From: Kuschelorhynchus macadamiae
Taxonomy: Eukaryota; Arthropoda; Insecta; Coleoptera; Curculionidae
Length of the DNA stretch: 64,000 bases
Reading direction: 5' to 3'
Assembly (NCBI GenBank): GCA_030620095.1
Contig: JAUTXW010000354.1
Span: 1-64,000 of the forward strand
The notes below the pieces were generated by a model. That model saw nothing but the letters and a program-made list of their open reading frames with translations. It was not told where the DNA came from and did not search any database. Shown here one piece after another: positions 22,191 through 32,460 of this stretch. Position numbers and translations under genes: made by a program. Position 1 is the stretch's first letter, and the number at the start of each line of letters is the position of its first letter.

Positions 22191-23387
22191 AACAATTATT
22201 ATTTCGAATATAATTTTAGATATTTTTTTATTTTGTTGAAACTTGAAAACATAAAGTAGATAAAAAAATTTGAGGGTAAAGGTAATTTCATGGTATTTTG
22301 GAAAATAATGATTAATTTTTTAAAAACTTTTTTTTGTGTTATTTTATCAGGCACCTAAATGGCGACAGCTAGTACCTTTGAAAGTATTTTTATGACTGCT
22401 AACAAAAATAAAATAATAAGAAATAAGAATAGATGAGGACTAGTTTAAACGTCCTTTGCGTCAATCACTGAAAAGTTTGGGCCGAGTACTTTACAACCGT
22501 GCGGTTACGCCAGGGTGCTACTAAATGAAGAGTGCATCTTTAATTTAATGTGACAGCATGTATATCACTGTTTTATTAAATTGTTTTCTTTTTGCTAACT
22601 ATATATTAGATTTGAAAAACTGCCATAAAATGCTATGGATTAGAGAGGGAATATTCTCTTATAACACATAAATGTAGCATCATACTAGAATATTGACTTA
22701 TATGAAAGAATTTTTGCCAATTTTCTTGGTTATATTAATTATATAAAAGCGGTTATTACTCCCCATCCCCAATGATGTAGTTCTGAAATGGTTAATGGTT
22801 TTAATGTTGGTTAGCTTAAAGGTAACCTGGATACAAAATAAATTACCTGTATATTTTTTTGAGATCATAAATTATTTTTAACTTGTCAAATGAATATAAA
22901 CCGTGGTTGAAATATTTTCCTAAAAAATAGTAAGAAAATATAGGCACATATATAGGGGACTATATCGGAGCTAAGTTCTAAAGGAGTGTTCGTTTTAAGC
23001 TTTTGTATATTGACGTACATATTATTTCCCATTTAAATGCTTTTATTTAGTGGCGATCTTAGTTTTGTTTTTGAAGATAAAAAGAATTGGAAAATAGAGA
23101 AGATTGAACTTCAAAATCAAATGTCAGATCTTATCCCTCGCAGAATATGTATCTTGCTCACTCGGGATTAAACGTTTTTAAAATAATTTTAAAAGTTGGT
23201 AAACTGGACGTATTTGAATAGATTACGCTACTGCGAAGACCCCTAGCATATTCTACAAATCTGTTTGGCAGTGTTAAAAGGACTGAGAGCTCTAGTGATA
23301 TTTTCAAAATATATTGCTCTATTTTTTAATTTGTTTCACTTGCATTTTGATAAGAATCAAAATACAAGAGTTCTAACCACACTATAT
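22191..23387. other. Upstream region of the glycoprotein gene; no other gene seen
   Basis: AT-rich. It should contain the first exon and promoter of the minus-strand gene, but no convincing donor or TATA box could be chosen. Confidence 0.4.
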
Positions 23388-23395
23388 CACAACTT

Positions 23396-23445
23396 GTTAC
23401 GTTCTGGACGCGCATTTCGCTAACCAAGTTAGCATCATCAGCAGA
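23396..23445 (-). ncRNA. Hammerhead-like ribozyme, minus strand
   Basis: Mirror copy of the plus-strand motif: CTGATGA at plus 23435-23441, GAAA at plus 23415-23418, predicted cleavage at plus 23407. Stem III has a wobble pair where the plus copy has C-G. Confidence 0.5.
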
Positions 23446-23470
23446 TGATATATATTATGAGTTTATATCA

Positions 23471-23520
23471 TCTGCTGATGATGCTAACTTGGTTAGCGAA
23501 ACGCGCGTCCAGGACGTAAC
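23471..23520 (+). ncRNA. Hammerhead-like ribozyme, plus strand
   Basis: CTGATGA at 23475-23481; stem II of six pairs (23483-23488 with 23492-23497) with a three-base loop; GAAA at 23498-23501; stem III of three pairs (23501-23503 with 23506-23508) with a two-base loop; predicted cleavage after C23509; stem I of four pairs (23471-23474 with 23510-23513). One extra U (23482) between the box and stem II departs from the standard fold and may reduce activity. The tiny stem III matches the motif at 5397-5457. Confidence 0.55.
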
Positions 23521-23529
23521 AAGTTGTGT

Positions 23530-24179
23530 TGTAGTGTGAGTAAGAGGGAAATATTGCAACCGTATAAAAACTACCCTACGAGATTTTGGTGTTCACATAA
23601 TGTTGATGAGACTGTTGAATTATTTTACTCAATAGTCTACAGGACAGTTGAAATGTATGTTCTTCGAAAATGCGTTCGCTCTCTGAAATATCCTTCTTAT
23701 TTTTCAAAGCAGACTATTGCATTAATATCACGGAAGAACAAAGCTTTCAACATATATAGAAAAACCAGACTACTATCGGATGAAAAATACTTATAAAAAC
23801 TTAAGAAGAAACTCTAAAAATTCTATTAATTTTGATTATAATAAGTTTGTAAATTTAACCCAATTCGCTATTCTCAATAATGTGAAATCCTTGTGGTCCT
23901 ATATTAGATCTAAGTGCGAAGTTGCAGGTTATCCCAAAGAAATGAATTTTGGTAAATTCTCTTCCAACCGTAAGGAAATAGCCAATATTTTTGCTAGTTT
24001 TTTCCAATCCACATATTTCCAACACAGCGGAATTCACTACAATAGTGTCCACCTACCTGCTTTGATTGATGTCAATCTTTGCAGTGTTCATATAGACTGT
24101 GATTCCATGTTCCACAACCTGATTGATCTAGATATAAAAAAGGGCGTTGGTCCTGATTTATTACAAGCAGTGTTTTTTC
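23530..24179 (+). pseudogene. LINE 1, 5' part (endonuclease-RT linker), interrupted
   Basis: Two overlapping frames (23524-23796 and 23780-24268) give the basic linker that follows the endonuclease in Jockey/CR1-like LINEs: a Lys-rich SRKNKAFNIYRK block, then LWSYIRSKCE, and KGVGPDLLQAVFF, which matches the conserved KGPGPDGIP start of reverse transcriptase. A frameshift lies near 23790. The frame is cut at 24179 by the DNA transposon 24180-32507 and resumes at 32508. The endonuclease itself is missing, so the copy was 5' truncated. Confidence 0.8.
24172..24179 (+). repeat. Target-site duplication, left copy (GTTTTTTC)
   Basis: Identical to 32508-32515. Removing the element and one copy restores a continuous LINE reading (…QAVFF then LNCNP…), which shows directly that this is a transposon insertion. 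Confidence 0.9.
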
Positions 24180-24204
24180 CGAGGGGCGAACCGCTGGTGG
24201 TATT

Positions 24205-24372
24205 TATTGTACAAGCACTTGGTAATACTGGTATTTTTTTGGTACTAATTTGGTATTTTTGGTACTAATTTGATATTTGGTACTAATTTGGTATTTTTGA
24301 TACTAAACTGGTATTATTTGGTAATAAACTGGTTTTATTTGGTATTAAACTGGTATTAAACAGGTATTTTGT
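24205..24372. repeat. Subterminal minisatellite, left
   Basis: Degenerate copies of a roughly 20-bp unit built from TTGGTATTTTTGGTACTAAT. The same unit and orientation recur at 32270-32460 at the other end. Confidence 0.85.
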
Positions 24373-24399
24373 TGGACATTTGGCAACGCTGGATTTGAC

Positions 24400-24553
24400 G
24401 CACGTGGCTACGACGGTCGGGAAGCTGATTGCATCATTTCTAGCCCAGTTGCATTGAAAATGAGTCGCCTTCGCGCTCTTTACACGATCAAAAATTTTTA
24501 GTTCGACCTATTTTATATTAAGTATTTTGAAGTTTTTGTATTTAGTGTCCAAG
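24400..24553 (+). other. Probable 5' non-coding exon of the transposase gene
   Basis: A relatively GC-rich patch (24400-24490) is followed by a strong splice donor, CCAAG|GTAAGTA, with the intron starting at 24554. The matching acceptor is TTCTTTTTAG at 26467, directly before the ATG. The exon's 5' end is not visible. The intron (24554-26467) has no coding sequence I recognise. Confidence 0.55.
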
Positions 24554-26467
24554 GTAAGTACCTACTTAACAATAAAATATACCTCGGAATATACATACTT
24601 AAGAATAATTACTTGTGTTTTGAGGTTAGGTTGCTGGCCTATTTGAAAATAGGTTATTTTTACTCGATATTAATTGCCAAGCTTGCAATTTTTCAATGCA
24701 TAAAAATGGTTTTTACGCAAAAACGGTGCATAGCGTCATACGAAAAAATGTCAAGAAATTAAAGAACTCGCCTCATGGAAACATAATCTCGCATAATATG
24801 GATCTCGTTAGAATTTCTTATTTTTCTTGTGCATATTACTATATTTTTGAGCTTATAAGTAACAAATACCTAGCACAAATAACAAAAAATTCAATTACTT
24901 TTTATGTCTAGTTTCTATTTTATAAATTTTTGAAATATTGATGTTAATGGAACCGATGTTTTTCTGACCTAATTATCCTAGTTTGACATGACTAGGCTCT
25001 AAAGCTCCAAATATCTTAAATTCACGTGAAAAACTAAACATTAACAAAAATTAAAGTTATTAATTAGTTAGCGACTCGGTTAGCGATTGACATTTTTTAT
25101 TATTAAATTAGGTTTATGTTTATAAAGTCCCAAACCGTCCAAACATACCTACGTAAAAAAGGATAACGTGCATGTCCCATTTTAGATGTATACCCCGCCT
25201 ATATTTAGAGAAATAGTAATACCTATACCGGGTGTAATCGAGATTTCTTTCCGGCTGCCATTTTGTTATTTTTTATCCGATCGTACGAAATTGGGTAGGG
25301 ATCTAGGGTTAATCAATTGCCATTTTTTGACATACTTGACAGTTTTGTATGACTTCCGGTTTGACCGGAAATGGCTCCATTTTTCTTTATTCAAATGGGA
25401 TTTTGGACCTTTTTCTGTATAGTATGGCATAAAAAAATCAAGTCAATCCGCCATTTTGAAATTTTAAATGCTATTTTTATTTTTCAATCTAGGGTGCTGG
25501 TTGAGTCCACAAAAAGCACCACTTTAAGCTTTCCCGAAGGTTCAAAAGAAAACCCGATATTTTCTTTAACCAAAAATCTATTATCTTAAATAATTAAAAT
25601 TACAATTGAATACTGATAAAACAAACTTTGTACGGATCGAGGTACGGATTAAAAGGCCAAAAAATTAAAGTGAACTCATTGAATACGTATTCGAGACTAC
25701 TTTTATTTAACACATAACATAAAGACAGTATTGATTACGGTCGGCGGCGGTACTTATCAATATTTATTATTTATAAAGCGGCATATCTATAAAGCCGGGC
25801 CGAAGTCTAAACATCCGAACTGCTAACTCCAAGAAATTTTGGTAATTTTACTTTTGTTAAAACTATTACCTACTGGGTGTCTCCAACATGTGCCATGAAG
25901 TGCCCTAAATTACTTCTATGAGCTTAAAGAGGCTGTAAAAAATAGTATTAACTTTATTTCATTGTAAATTTCTAATGCAGAGTTACTAAAAGTCGATAAA
26001 ATCAGTTTTTTTTAATTACTCACAATTTTTAAATATGAGTATACTACTCGGTATACTATTTTTATATTACAACAAAACGCGCATTTTCAATACGAATCAA
26101 ATGAATATAAACACATTAGGTCAATACACAAATAAAATTTTTTAATAATTAAAAAAGGATCAAAATTAAAACAATAATTGATAAATAAATTAATGCTTTT
26201 AACTGTCAAATGGTTATTAAATTTTCTGCAGAATATCGTTATATATACGCCTTGTGATACACTTTCCGTCGTGTCCTCGGTCGTGTCCTAAGCATAAAGA
26301 ATAAAGCCTCGAATAAAGCATTAAGAATTTTAATATCTCTTACTGTTTGGGCACCAGGGGTTGTTTCTTGATTCATTAAATTTTGCTTTAAATTTTTCTA
26401 ATAATGAATTAACTTTTTTAAATGGGAAAAATAGCCTTTTAGTAATAAATAATACTGTTCTTTTTAG

Positions 26468-29400
26468 ATGTCTTCGATATCTTCAAATAGTTCAATTGTT
26501 GAACACGAGGTTGAACATGAATCAACGCCGTCTTCGTCTTATTTAGTTTCGACGGCCCCGAAGACGGCCCCGACCGAGGCCATGACAGACGTTTTTACGC
26601 AATTTGAACTTTCAAAGAAAACTATTGTTCCAGTTCCGATTAGAAATCTCTTAACTATTAACGGATATGATACAGCCGCTGTTTTACAGCATTTGTCAGA
26701 AAAGGATATTGAAGCAATTGAACACTTTGCACGACATGACCTGCATAAAATAATTTCCGTGTCTGAAATGAAACTATTTTACGGCCCCCTGTATTTTAGA
26801 GATCCAGAGAAATTTCGTTTTGTGCCTGGTCACCGTAATCTAATTTTTTTAATTAAAGATTTTTATGTAAATTTAAACACAAATAATAAATCTACCATGA
26901 CCGAGACCATGACCATGACCGACATATTAAGTACATCTAAAGCTAATACTGAAAAATATCTGGAATCTAAAGGTGCGTTGACAAAATCGTTCAGTTCTGG
27001 AAGTCTTTCAAAAGATACGACTCTACGTGTTTTGGAAACTGATTATACCCAAGAGAATAATATAGTTTCTAAAATACAAAAGCAATGGTTAAAGTCAAAA
27101 ATTGGCGATGAACTCTGGAGCACTTTAAACTGCAATAGTCTGTTTAATAACATTATTTTTAACACATCAATTTTACTTCCAAATTCTACTGCAAAGTTCG
27201 AGGCAAACTCAATTTCGGGATCGACTTTAATATGCAAAATAACCTGCTTTTGTAAAAAGCAAGTAACTTTACAAAAAAAATATCATCCTTCTACAAAAAC
27301 CACAAAAACAAGAGTTACAAAGGCACGCTGGGTAAGCTCAAATTTTCAAACACACTTGATAAAGCATTTTGATATAACAAATAAATTATTTATACCAAAA
27401 ATTAGTAATAATCGCAGTGTTAAATCCGAGGTTAATTCGGAAGTAAGCAATAATTCTTCAAATGCCTCTGAGGCCTCGTCTGAGGCCCAACCAAAAATAA
27501 CTTCATTTCTAAAAAAGCCTTCTACCGAGCCTTCTACGGAAAATACCGAGGAAATTACAGAGGCATGCAAACCCTCATGTAGCAAAATTGTACCCCCTAA
27601 TCTAATATGTGAAGTTCCCTGTAATCAAAGAAATCCTAATGTAAAAATACTAGACTGTGTAATTATTCCACCAACTAAACGAGCCTCGGAAGTACCCTTA
27701 TCAGCCGCCACTTTAGCCATACCATCCACAAGCAATAATAATTTTCTCCCCGATGTTAACGCTTTACTACCATTATCAGCTTCTGCTTCAACCTTACCGT
27801 CAACAAGCAATAATTCAATTTGGAAATCTATAAAATACAGCCGCTCGCAAAGGAATAAAAGAAAAATTGAAAAGTTTCATCGCAATCAACCTCTTATAAC
27901 CAACTTCATTTCGATATTAGAGAAAATAAATTCTACTCTTAAGGAAAATGGAGAAATATCGAAAGCTTTTAAGGAAACGATGATGGTTTGTCTAAATCGA
28001 GGTCTAAATGAACCCGAGAATGAACCTGATGAGAATAAGCCAGAATCGAGGCCAGAATCAATGCCAGCAAACAAATTTTTAAACATTTTGCTTAAGACAG
28101 CAAGAAAAAACAATGGGCCAAGTCAAAAAAACGAATTTGATCCTGAGCTAAAAAAGTTTGCATTATATATATATTATTGCGCTGGTAAACTGTGCTACGA
28201 AACCTTACATGCAAACCTATCAAATATCTTACCATCTTTGTCCAGCTTAGCACGATTTAAAGTTTCACAAAGTTTAGTTAGTCGAGAGGGTGAATTTCGT
28301 TTTCAAGGTCTCCAAGAATATTTACATAAAAGAAATTTACCGAAGGTTGTGTGGATTTCAGAAGACGCTACAAGAATAACGTCAAAGGTAGAATATCACA
28401 ATTCTTCAAATCAAATTATGGGATTTGCCCTCCCACTTAAAGATGGTATTCCAGTAGAACAGGCCTTTCCTGCAACTTCCGCAGAAATCATTCAATCATA
28501 TTTTATTAATAAAAAGGCCGAATATTGCTACGTGATTATGGCTCAGCCGATAGATTTGCAAGCTCCTGCTTTTTGCCTTTCCTTTTTTTCCACTGACAAT
28601 AAATTCACTGCGGAAGACGTTATTGCTAGATGGAAATTTATGAAAGAAAATCTACTACAGCAAGGTATCAGAGTATTAGGATTTTCCTCAGACGGAGACA
28701 CTAGACTACTGAAAGCAATGAAAATTGAGACGTCCTTTATTTCCAATCATGACATGCTTGACGACAAGGAACCAGAATGGTTCCACTTAAACTCCTTAAA
28801 ATCAATGGAAATTCAATCAGAGTGTTGTTATATACAGGACTCCGTTCACATTGTCACAAAATTGAAAACAAGATTCCTAAAACCAGGTGTAATATTACCG
28901 ATGGGAAACTTTTTTGCCCACGTTAGTAGCTTGGAAACTTTAATAAACACGGTTGGAAAAGGGCAACATTTTATTACAAAGTCTGACTTAAAGGCCGAAG
29001 ATAAAATGAATTTTAACAGTGCCGAAAAGATTTGTACAGATTCTGTCTTAAATTTACTTCAACATCAGCCTGATGACATAGCCACCTACATGTATCTAAA
29101 AATTATGAATTTTGTAATTTCCTCCTTTATAAGTAAGGACGAAAAATTAAGCAATCGCTTGTATAAAATATGGTACTGTATATTCTTTCTTAGATACTGG
29201 AGGGCTTGGATCCGATCTAAGAAAGAATATACTTTACAAAATAATTTTATAACCTTAAATGCCTATACTTGTATAGAATTAAACGGGCACATGTTAGTCA
29301 AATTAATTAATATTTTTAATAAGGATAACTCTCTTTCAGAAGCAATGTTTATTCCGTGGATTTTTAATAGTCAGGCCTGTGAGAGTCTCTTTAGATCTGC

Positions 29401-30628
29401 CAGATCATTAACATCAACATTTTCCACTGTTATAAATTTTTCAATTAAAGATTTTATGTACAAATTAGACCGCATTTCTTTTATAAATAATGCTGTTAAT
29501 GATCTGCAGGAAGAATTTGTGTTTCCAAGGGAGAGGAAACGCTTTAAATCAAATTTATTAGGGACTTCTGAATATGACTTACTCGATGACTTAAAAAACA
29601 TAAATGTCAACCTCAATGTCAACGATATAATAAATAGAGCCATGGCAGATGCGCATGAAGATACGACATCCCTTGGTATGGACCAAGCAAAAAATATAGG
29701 AAATCAACTTGATCTTAAGTTACCGACTTACCAACTGACCCACTTACCAAAACCTACTCCTCGACCTACTTCTACAATGATCGAGACAATGATAGACATA
29801 GATTCTGACCTCGAACCTGACACTGACTCGGACATTGATTTCCATACGTACGATTTTAAAGAAACTGGACAGACTGAACTTCTGGAATCATTTCTAAAAA
29901 ATGAAGCTGAACTTGATACAGGCAATTCCGTAGAAATGGAAGTAGATCTAAAAGATTATTCTCACAAAGTAGCAAACATTGATGAAAACCTCGATGAAAA
30001 CAGTCCCTATTTAAAAATAAAGTTGCCAAACAATAAATTCACAGTCATTAAAAAGTCTTCCTATTGTTGGTTGCTAGATGAGGGTAGTGGGCGCATAAGT
30101 ACAGATAGACTCAATAGGTTCAAATCTGCAAAAAGTCCATCTAATGGAAAAAATAAAAAAAAAGCAACGGGAAAGGTACAAGGTAAGAGGTTAAAAAAAA
30201 GTGCCGCAGTTGAAGAAGATAATAATTACTGTACAACTTCTACCTCGACTTCTACCGACTCAGAAGAATTTAGCGTAGATGACTCATCTGATACCGAAAC
30301 TTTTTCAGACGATAATGAAATCGTGGAAGGAAAATTACCTATTATATCTCTTAAAGTAGATAAATATTATGCGGTAGCTTATGATGAGGATTGGTACGTT
30401 GGTCGCATAGTTCATCAGATAGAACCAGATCGGTACCAAATAAAGTTCCTCAAACGTGCTAGCAAACGTGATTTAGGGTCATATGTTTGGCCTAAATCGG
30501 ATGATATAGCAAATGTTCATAAAATGTTTATTTTCTATGGACCTCTGGTATTAACTGGCACTGAAACATTTTGCCTTAAAAGAACTGATGTTTTAAAAAT
30601 TAGTAAACTCTATAATAGTGGAGTTTAA
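26468..30628 (+). CDS. P-element/THAP9-like transposase with BED-like finger and Tudor-like tail
   Basis: Intact 1386 residues; the ATG follows a splice acceptor. Residues about 44-135 form a conserved-looking helical domain (LLTINGYDTAAVLQHL ... FYGPLYF). Around 256-300 is a zinc-finger pattern (C256, C260, C262, W288, H296, H300) like BED/C2H2 fingers. About 310-500 is Ser/Pro/Glu-rich and disordered. The region 556-1010 resembles P/THAP9 catalytic cores: FALYIYYCAGKLCYETL, then WISEDATRI (D633), GFSSDGDTR (D742), QDSVHI (D791, H794) and ACESLFRSARS (E972). D633, D742 and E972 are my inferred catalytic set; the 742-972 gap leaves room for the insertion domain of this group. After an acidic/Lys-rich stretch, 1297-1380 (YYAVAYDEDWYVGRI ... 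FYGP) looks Tudor-like. I have seen similar proteins in cnidarians; the P-like label is inference. Confidence 0.7.
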   Translation: MSSISSNSSIVEHEVEHESTPSSSYLVSTAPKTAPTEAMTDVFTQFELSKKTIVPVPIRNLLTINGYDTAAVLQHLSEKDIEAIEHFARHDLHKIISVSEMKLFYGPLYFRDPEKFRFVPGHRNLIFLIKDFYVNLNTNNKSTMTETMTMTDILSTSKANTEKYLESKGALTKSFSSGSLSKDTTLRVLETDYTQENNIVSKIQKQWLKSKIGDELWSTLNCNSLFNNIIFNTSILLPNSTAKFEANSISGSTLICKITCFCKKQVTLQKKYHPSTKTTKTRVTKARWVSSNFQTHLIKHFDITNKLFIPKISNNRSVKSEVNSEVSNNSSNASEASSEAQPKITSFLKKPSTEPSTENTEEITEACKPSCSKIVPPNLICEVPCNQRNPNVKILDCVIIPPTKRASEVPLSAATLAIPSTSNNNFLPDVNALLPLSASASTLPSTSNNSIWKSIKYSRSQRNKRKIEKFHRNQPLITNFISILEKINSTLKENGEISKAFKETMMVCLNRGLNEPENEPDENKPESRPESMPANKFLNILLKTARKNNGPSQKNEFDPELKKFALYIYYCAGKLCYETLHANLSNILPSLSSLARFKVSQSLVSREGEFRFQGLQEYLHKRNLPKVVWISEDATRITSKVEYHNSSNQIMGFALPLKDGIPVEQAFPATSAEIIQSYFINKKAEYCYVIMAQPIDLQAPAFCLSFFSTDNKFTAEDVIARWKFMKENLLQQGIRVLGFSSDGDTRLLKAMKIETSFISNHDMLDDKEPEWFHLNSLKSMEIQSECCYIQDSVHIVTKLKTRFLKPGVILPMGNFFAHVSSLETLINTVGKGQHFITKSDLKAEDKMNFNSAEKICTDSVLNLLQHQPDDIATYMYLKIMNFVISSFISKDEKLSNRLYKIWYCIFFLRYWRAWIRSKKEYTLQNNFITLNAYTCIELNGHMLVKLINIFNKDNSLSEAMFIPWIFNSQACESLFRSARSLTSTFSTVINFSIKDFMYKLDRISFINNAVNDLQEEFVFPRERKRFKSNLLGTSEYDLLDDLKNINVNLNVNDIINRAMADAHEDTTSLGMDQAKNIGNQLDLKLPTYQLTHLPKPTPRPTSTMIETMIDIDSDLEPDTDSDIDFHTYDFKETGQTELLESFLKNEAELDTGNSVEMEVDLKDYSHKVANIDENLDENSPYLKIKLPNNKFTVIKKSSYCWLLDEGSGRISTDRLNRFKSAKSPSNGKNKKKATGKVQGKRLKKSAAVEEDNNYCTTSTSTSTDSEEFSVDDSSDTETFSDDNEIVEGKLPIISLKVDKYYAVAYDEDWYVGRIVHQIEPDRYQIKFLKRASKRDLGSYVWPKSDDIANVHKMFIFYGPLVLTGTETFCLKRTDVLKISKLYNSGV

Positions 30629-30978
30629 AACGTAAAATATTCCAATTTCCTTTGTTCTCGAGTATACGTTTGGACAAAATTTTCCAAAACGGCTTAATTT
30701 AAAAACAAAAACTAAACAGATTCTTAAAAATAATAAAATTGTTTTATGCATTCGGATACAATCGAGGATATAATAGACGATAAAAATCAGTTACTTTCTA
30801 AATTTTAAGTTGTAATATTTTTAATTTGAATTTTTATTTGCAAAAAGTTTTTACCCAACCAATCGAAATTTTATGATTTTCAAGAATCAGTTTAGTTTGA
30901 CAAAAAAAAATAAACCGTTTTGGAGGTTTCCAGAAGTATGCCCAAGAACAAAGGAAGTTCAACCGTTTTACGTTTTAA
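30624..30978. repeat. Inverted repeat at the 3' end of the transposase gene
   Basis: 30624-30698 and 30912-30978 are diverged inverted copies (TTTCCTTTGTTCT, GTATAC/GCATAC and AAAACGG blocks). The left arm contains the stop codon (30626-30628), so the gene's last codons come from it. An AATAAA at 30732 lies in the spacer and could serve as a polyadenylation signal. It is either a small MITE or a 3' UTR hairpin. Confidence 0.7.
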
Positions 30979-31030
30979 TGTTGGCGTCTTAATTTGAATT
31001 TTCGTTTGCACTTTATTATTCCTTATACAC

Positions 31031-31153
31031 AGTGGATTGCAGAAAGCTCTGTTAAAATTTAACGTACGTTAAATATATAGCCAAACGTCAATTTAACAAC
31101 GTGTCAGGATTTAACATAGTGTTAAATTTTAACAGAGCTTTCTGCAATCCACT
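31031..31153. mobile_element. 123-bp MITE with perfect 33-bp inverted ends
   Basis: 31031-31063 and 31121-31153 are exact inverted copies starting AGTGGATTGCAGAAAGCTCT, with no coding sequence between. It is nested inside the P-like element. No obvious target duplication. Confidence 0.85.
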
Positions 31154-32265
31154 CTAAGAATGTAAAATCAACTGGTCGTCTAAAAATTGTATGCTGCAGA
31201 GGGTGCCGGGTGATTAGCAAGTCTTGAACGCATTCTTAGGGTATAAAATATTATAAAATGTGATCCCTACCTTTTAGCAATAAAGTGCAAATGGAATGAC
31301 GCATAGCAGCAGCTCAGATTAAAAAAAAAACAAATAAATATCTTGCCTTTATCATCAATTTTTGACTTTTAAACGCAACCGTATGTCCACCTCTCTGATT
31401 TACCTTAAAGAAAAACTGTAAGACGAGCTGTGAGATTACCAACTCTTGTTCCTTTATTTGCCAAAAACTTAGTTTATCATTATTTTTAGTCATTAACTAT
31501 TAGCTATATTTTATAAATTAATTTAAAATAGATAGGTGTATGATGTATAATGTTTTTCTCGTTTTAGTTAAGTGCATATCTATATTATTTGTTACTTTTA
31601 TATTTTCAAGTACTTTATTGGAGAGTTTATTGGGTTTATTTGCTTAAGCTATTTTTTAAGCAAATATTTTAAGAAGTTGTTTTTTTGTACTTTTTGTTTA
31701 ACCTTGGGTCTCGCCTTGGTTTATTTGTTTGAATTGTGTTCTAAAATTTCTTTTAATAGCTAATAAATAATAACAACAGCTTATTCCTTTTAAGTTGCTA
31801 AACTGACAGGTTGTTCATTATATTTTAATTTTGTACTTTTAGTTTAACTTATTGGGTTTATTTGTTTAAGTTATGTTCCAAATTACCTTTTAATACCTAA
31901 CAAACAATAACGACTGATTCCTTTTAAGTTCCTAATTCGTTCCTAAACGACCTAAACTAATGTTTAAGTAAATATTTTGACGGGTTATTTTGTAATTATT
32001 CATAAGTTTTAAAAAAATAGGTACAAATCTTAGATCTCTAATTTTCCTAGATATTTATTTTTATTTCAGTTTTTATCGCGAGTTTTTATTTTATTTTCAA
32101 GTAAATATTTTTAGTTTTACTTCATGAGAATAAAATATTTAACTGTTTTGCTGGGGGTAATATCGCTATTAATGTTATTAGCTTTGAAAATAAATGTATT
32201 TTGATTTAATAAGGCTATTTAATTTTAACAGTCATTTTTTAAAGCATAATCATCGATATTAATAA
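31154..32265. other. AT-rich 3' part of the P-like element
   Basis: No coding sequence recognised. It contains two diverged tellings of a TTGGGTTTATTTG(CT)TTAAG block (31629, 31851), suggesting an internal duplication. Confidence 0.45.
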
Positions 32266-32269
32266 GTCA

Positions 32270-32460
32270 ATATTTTGGTACTGATGGTATTTTTTGGTAA
32301 TATTGGTACTAATTTGGTATTTTTGGTACTAATTTGGTATTTTTGGTACTAATTTGGAATTTTTGGAACTAATTTGGTATTTTTGGTACTAATTTGGTAT
32401 TTTTGGTTCTAATTTGGTGTTTTTTGAAAATAATTTGGTATTTTTGGTACTTTTTTTCCA
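32270..32460. repeat. Subterminal minisatellite, right
   Basis: About seven to eight copies of a 20-bp unit (TTTTTGGTACTAATTTGGTA), more regular than the left-hand array and in the same orientation. Confidence 0.9.

Larger units (their letters stand above)
23388..23528. repeat. Palindrome carrying two opposed hammerhead cores
   Basis: Arms 23388-23451 and 23466-23528 are inverted copies with few mismatches around a 14-base loop. Each arm contains a CTGATGA box, a GCTAAC/GTTAGC hairpin and a GAAA box, one on each strand. The right arm abuts LINE coding sequence at about 23530. Confidence 0.95.

Noticed and set aside
26400..30628. Alternative reading of the long ORF as a host gene
   Set aside because: Exact 8-bp duplication, inverted tips and the interrupted LINE frame show it lies inside a mobile element; domestication cannot be excluded but is not needed.
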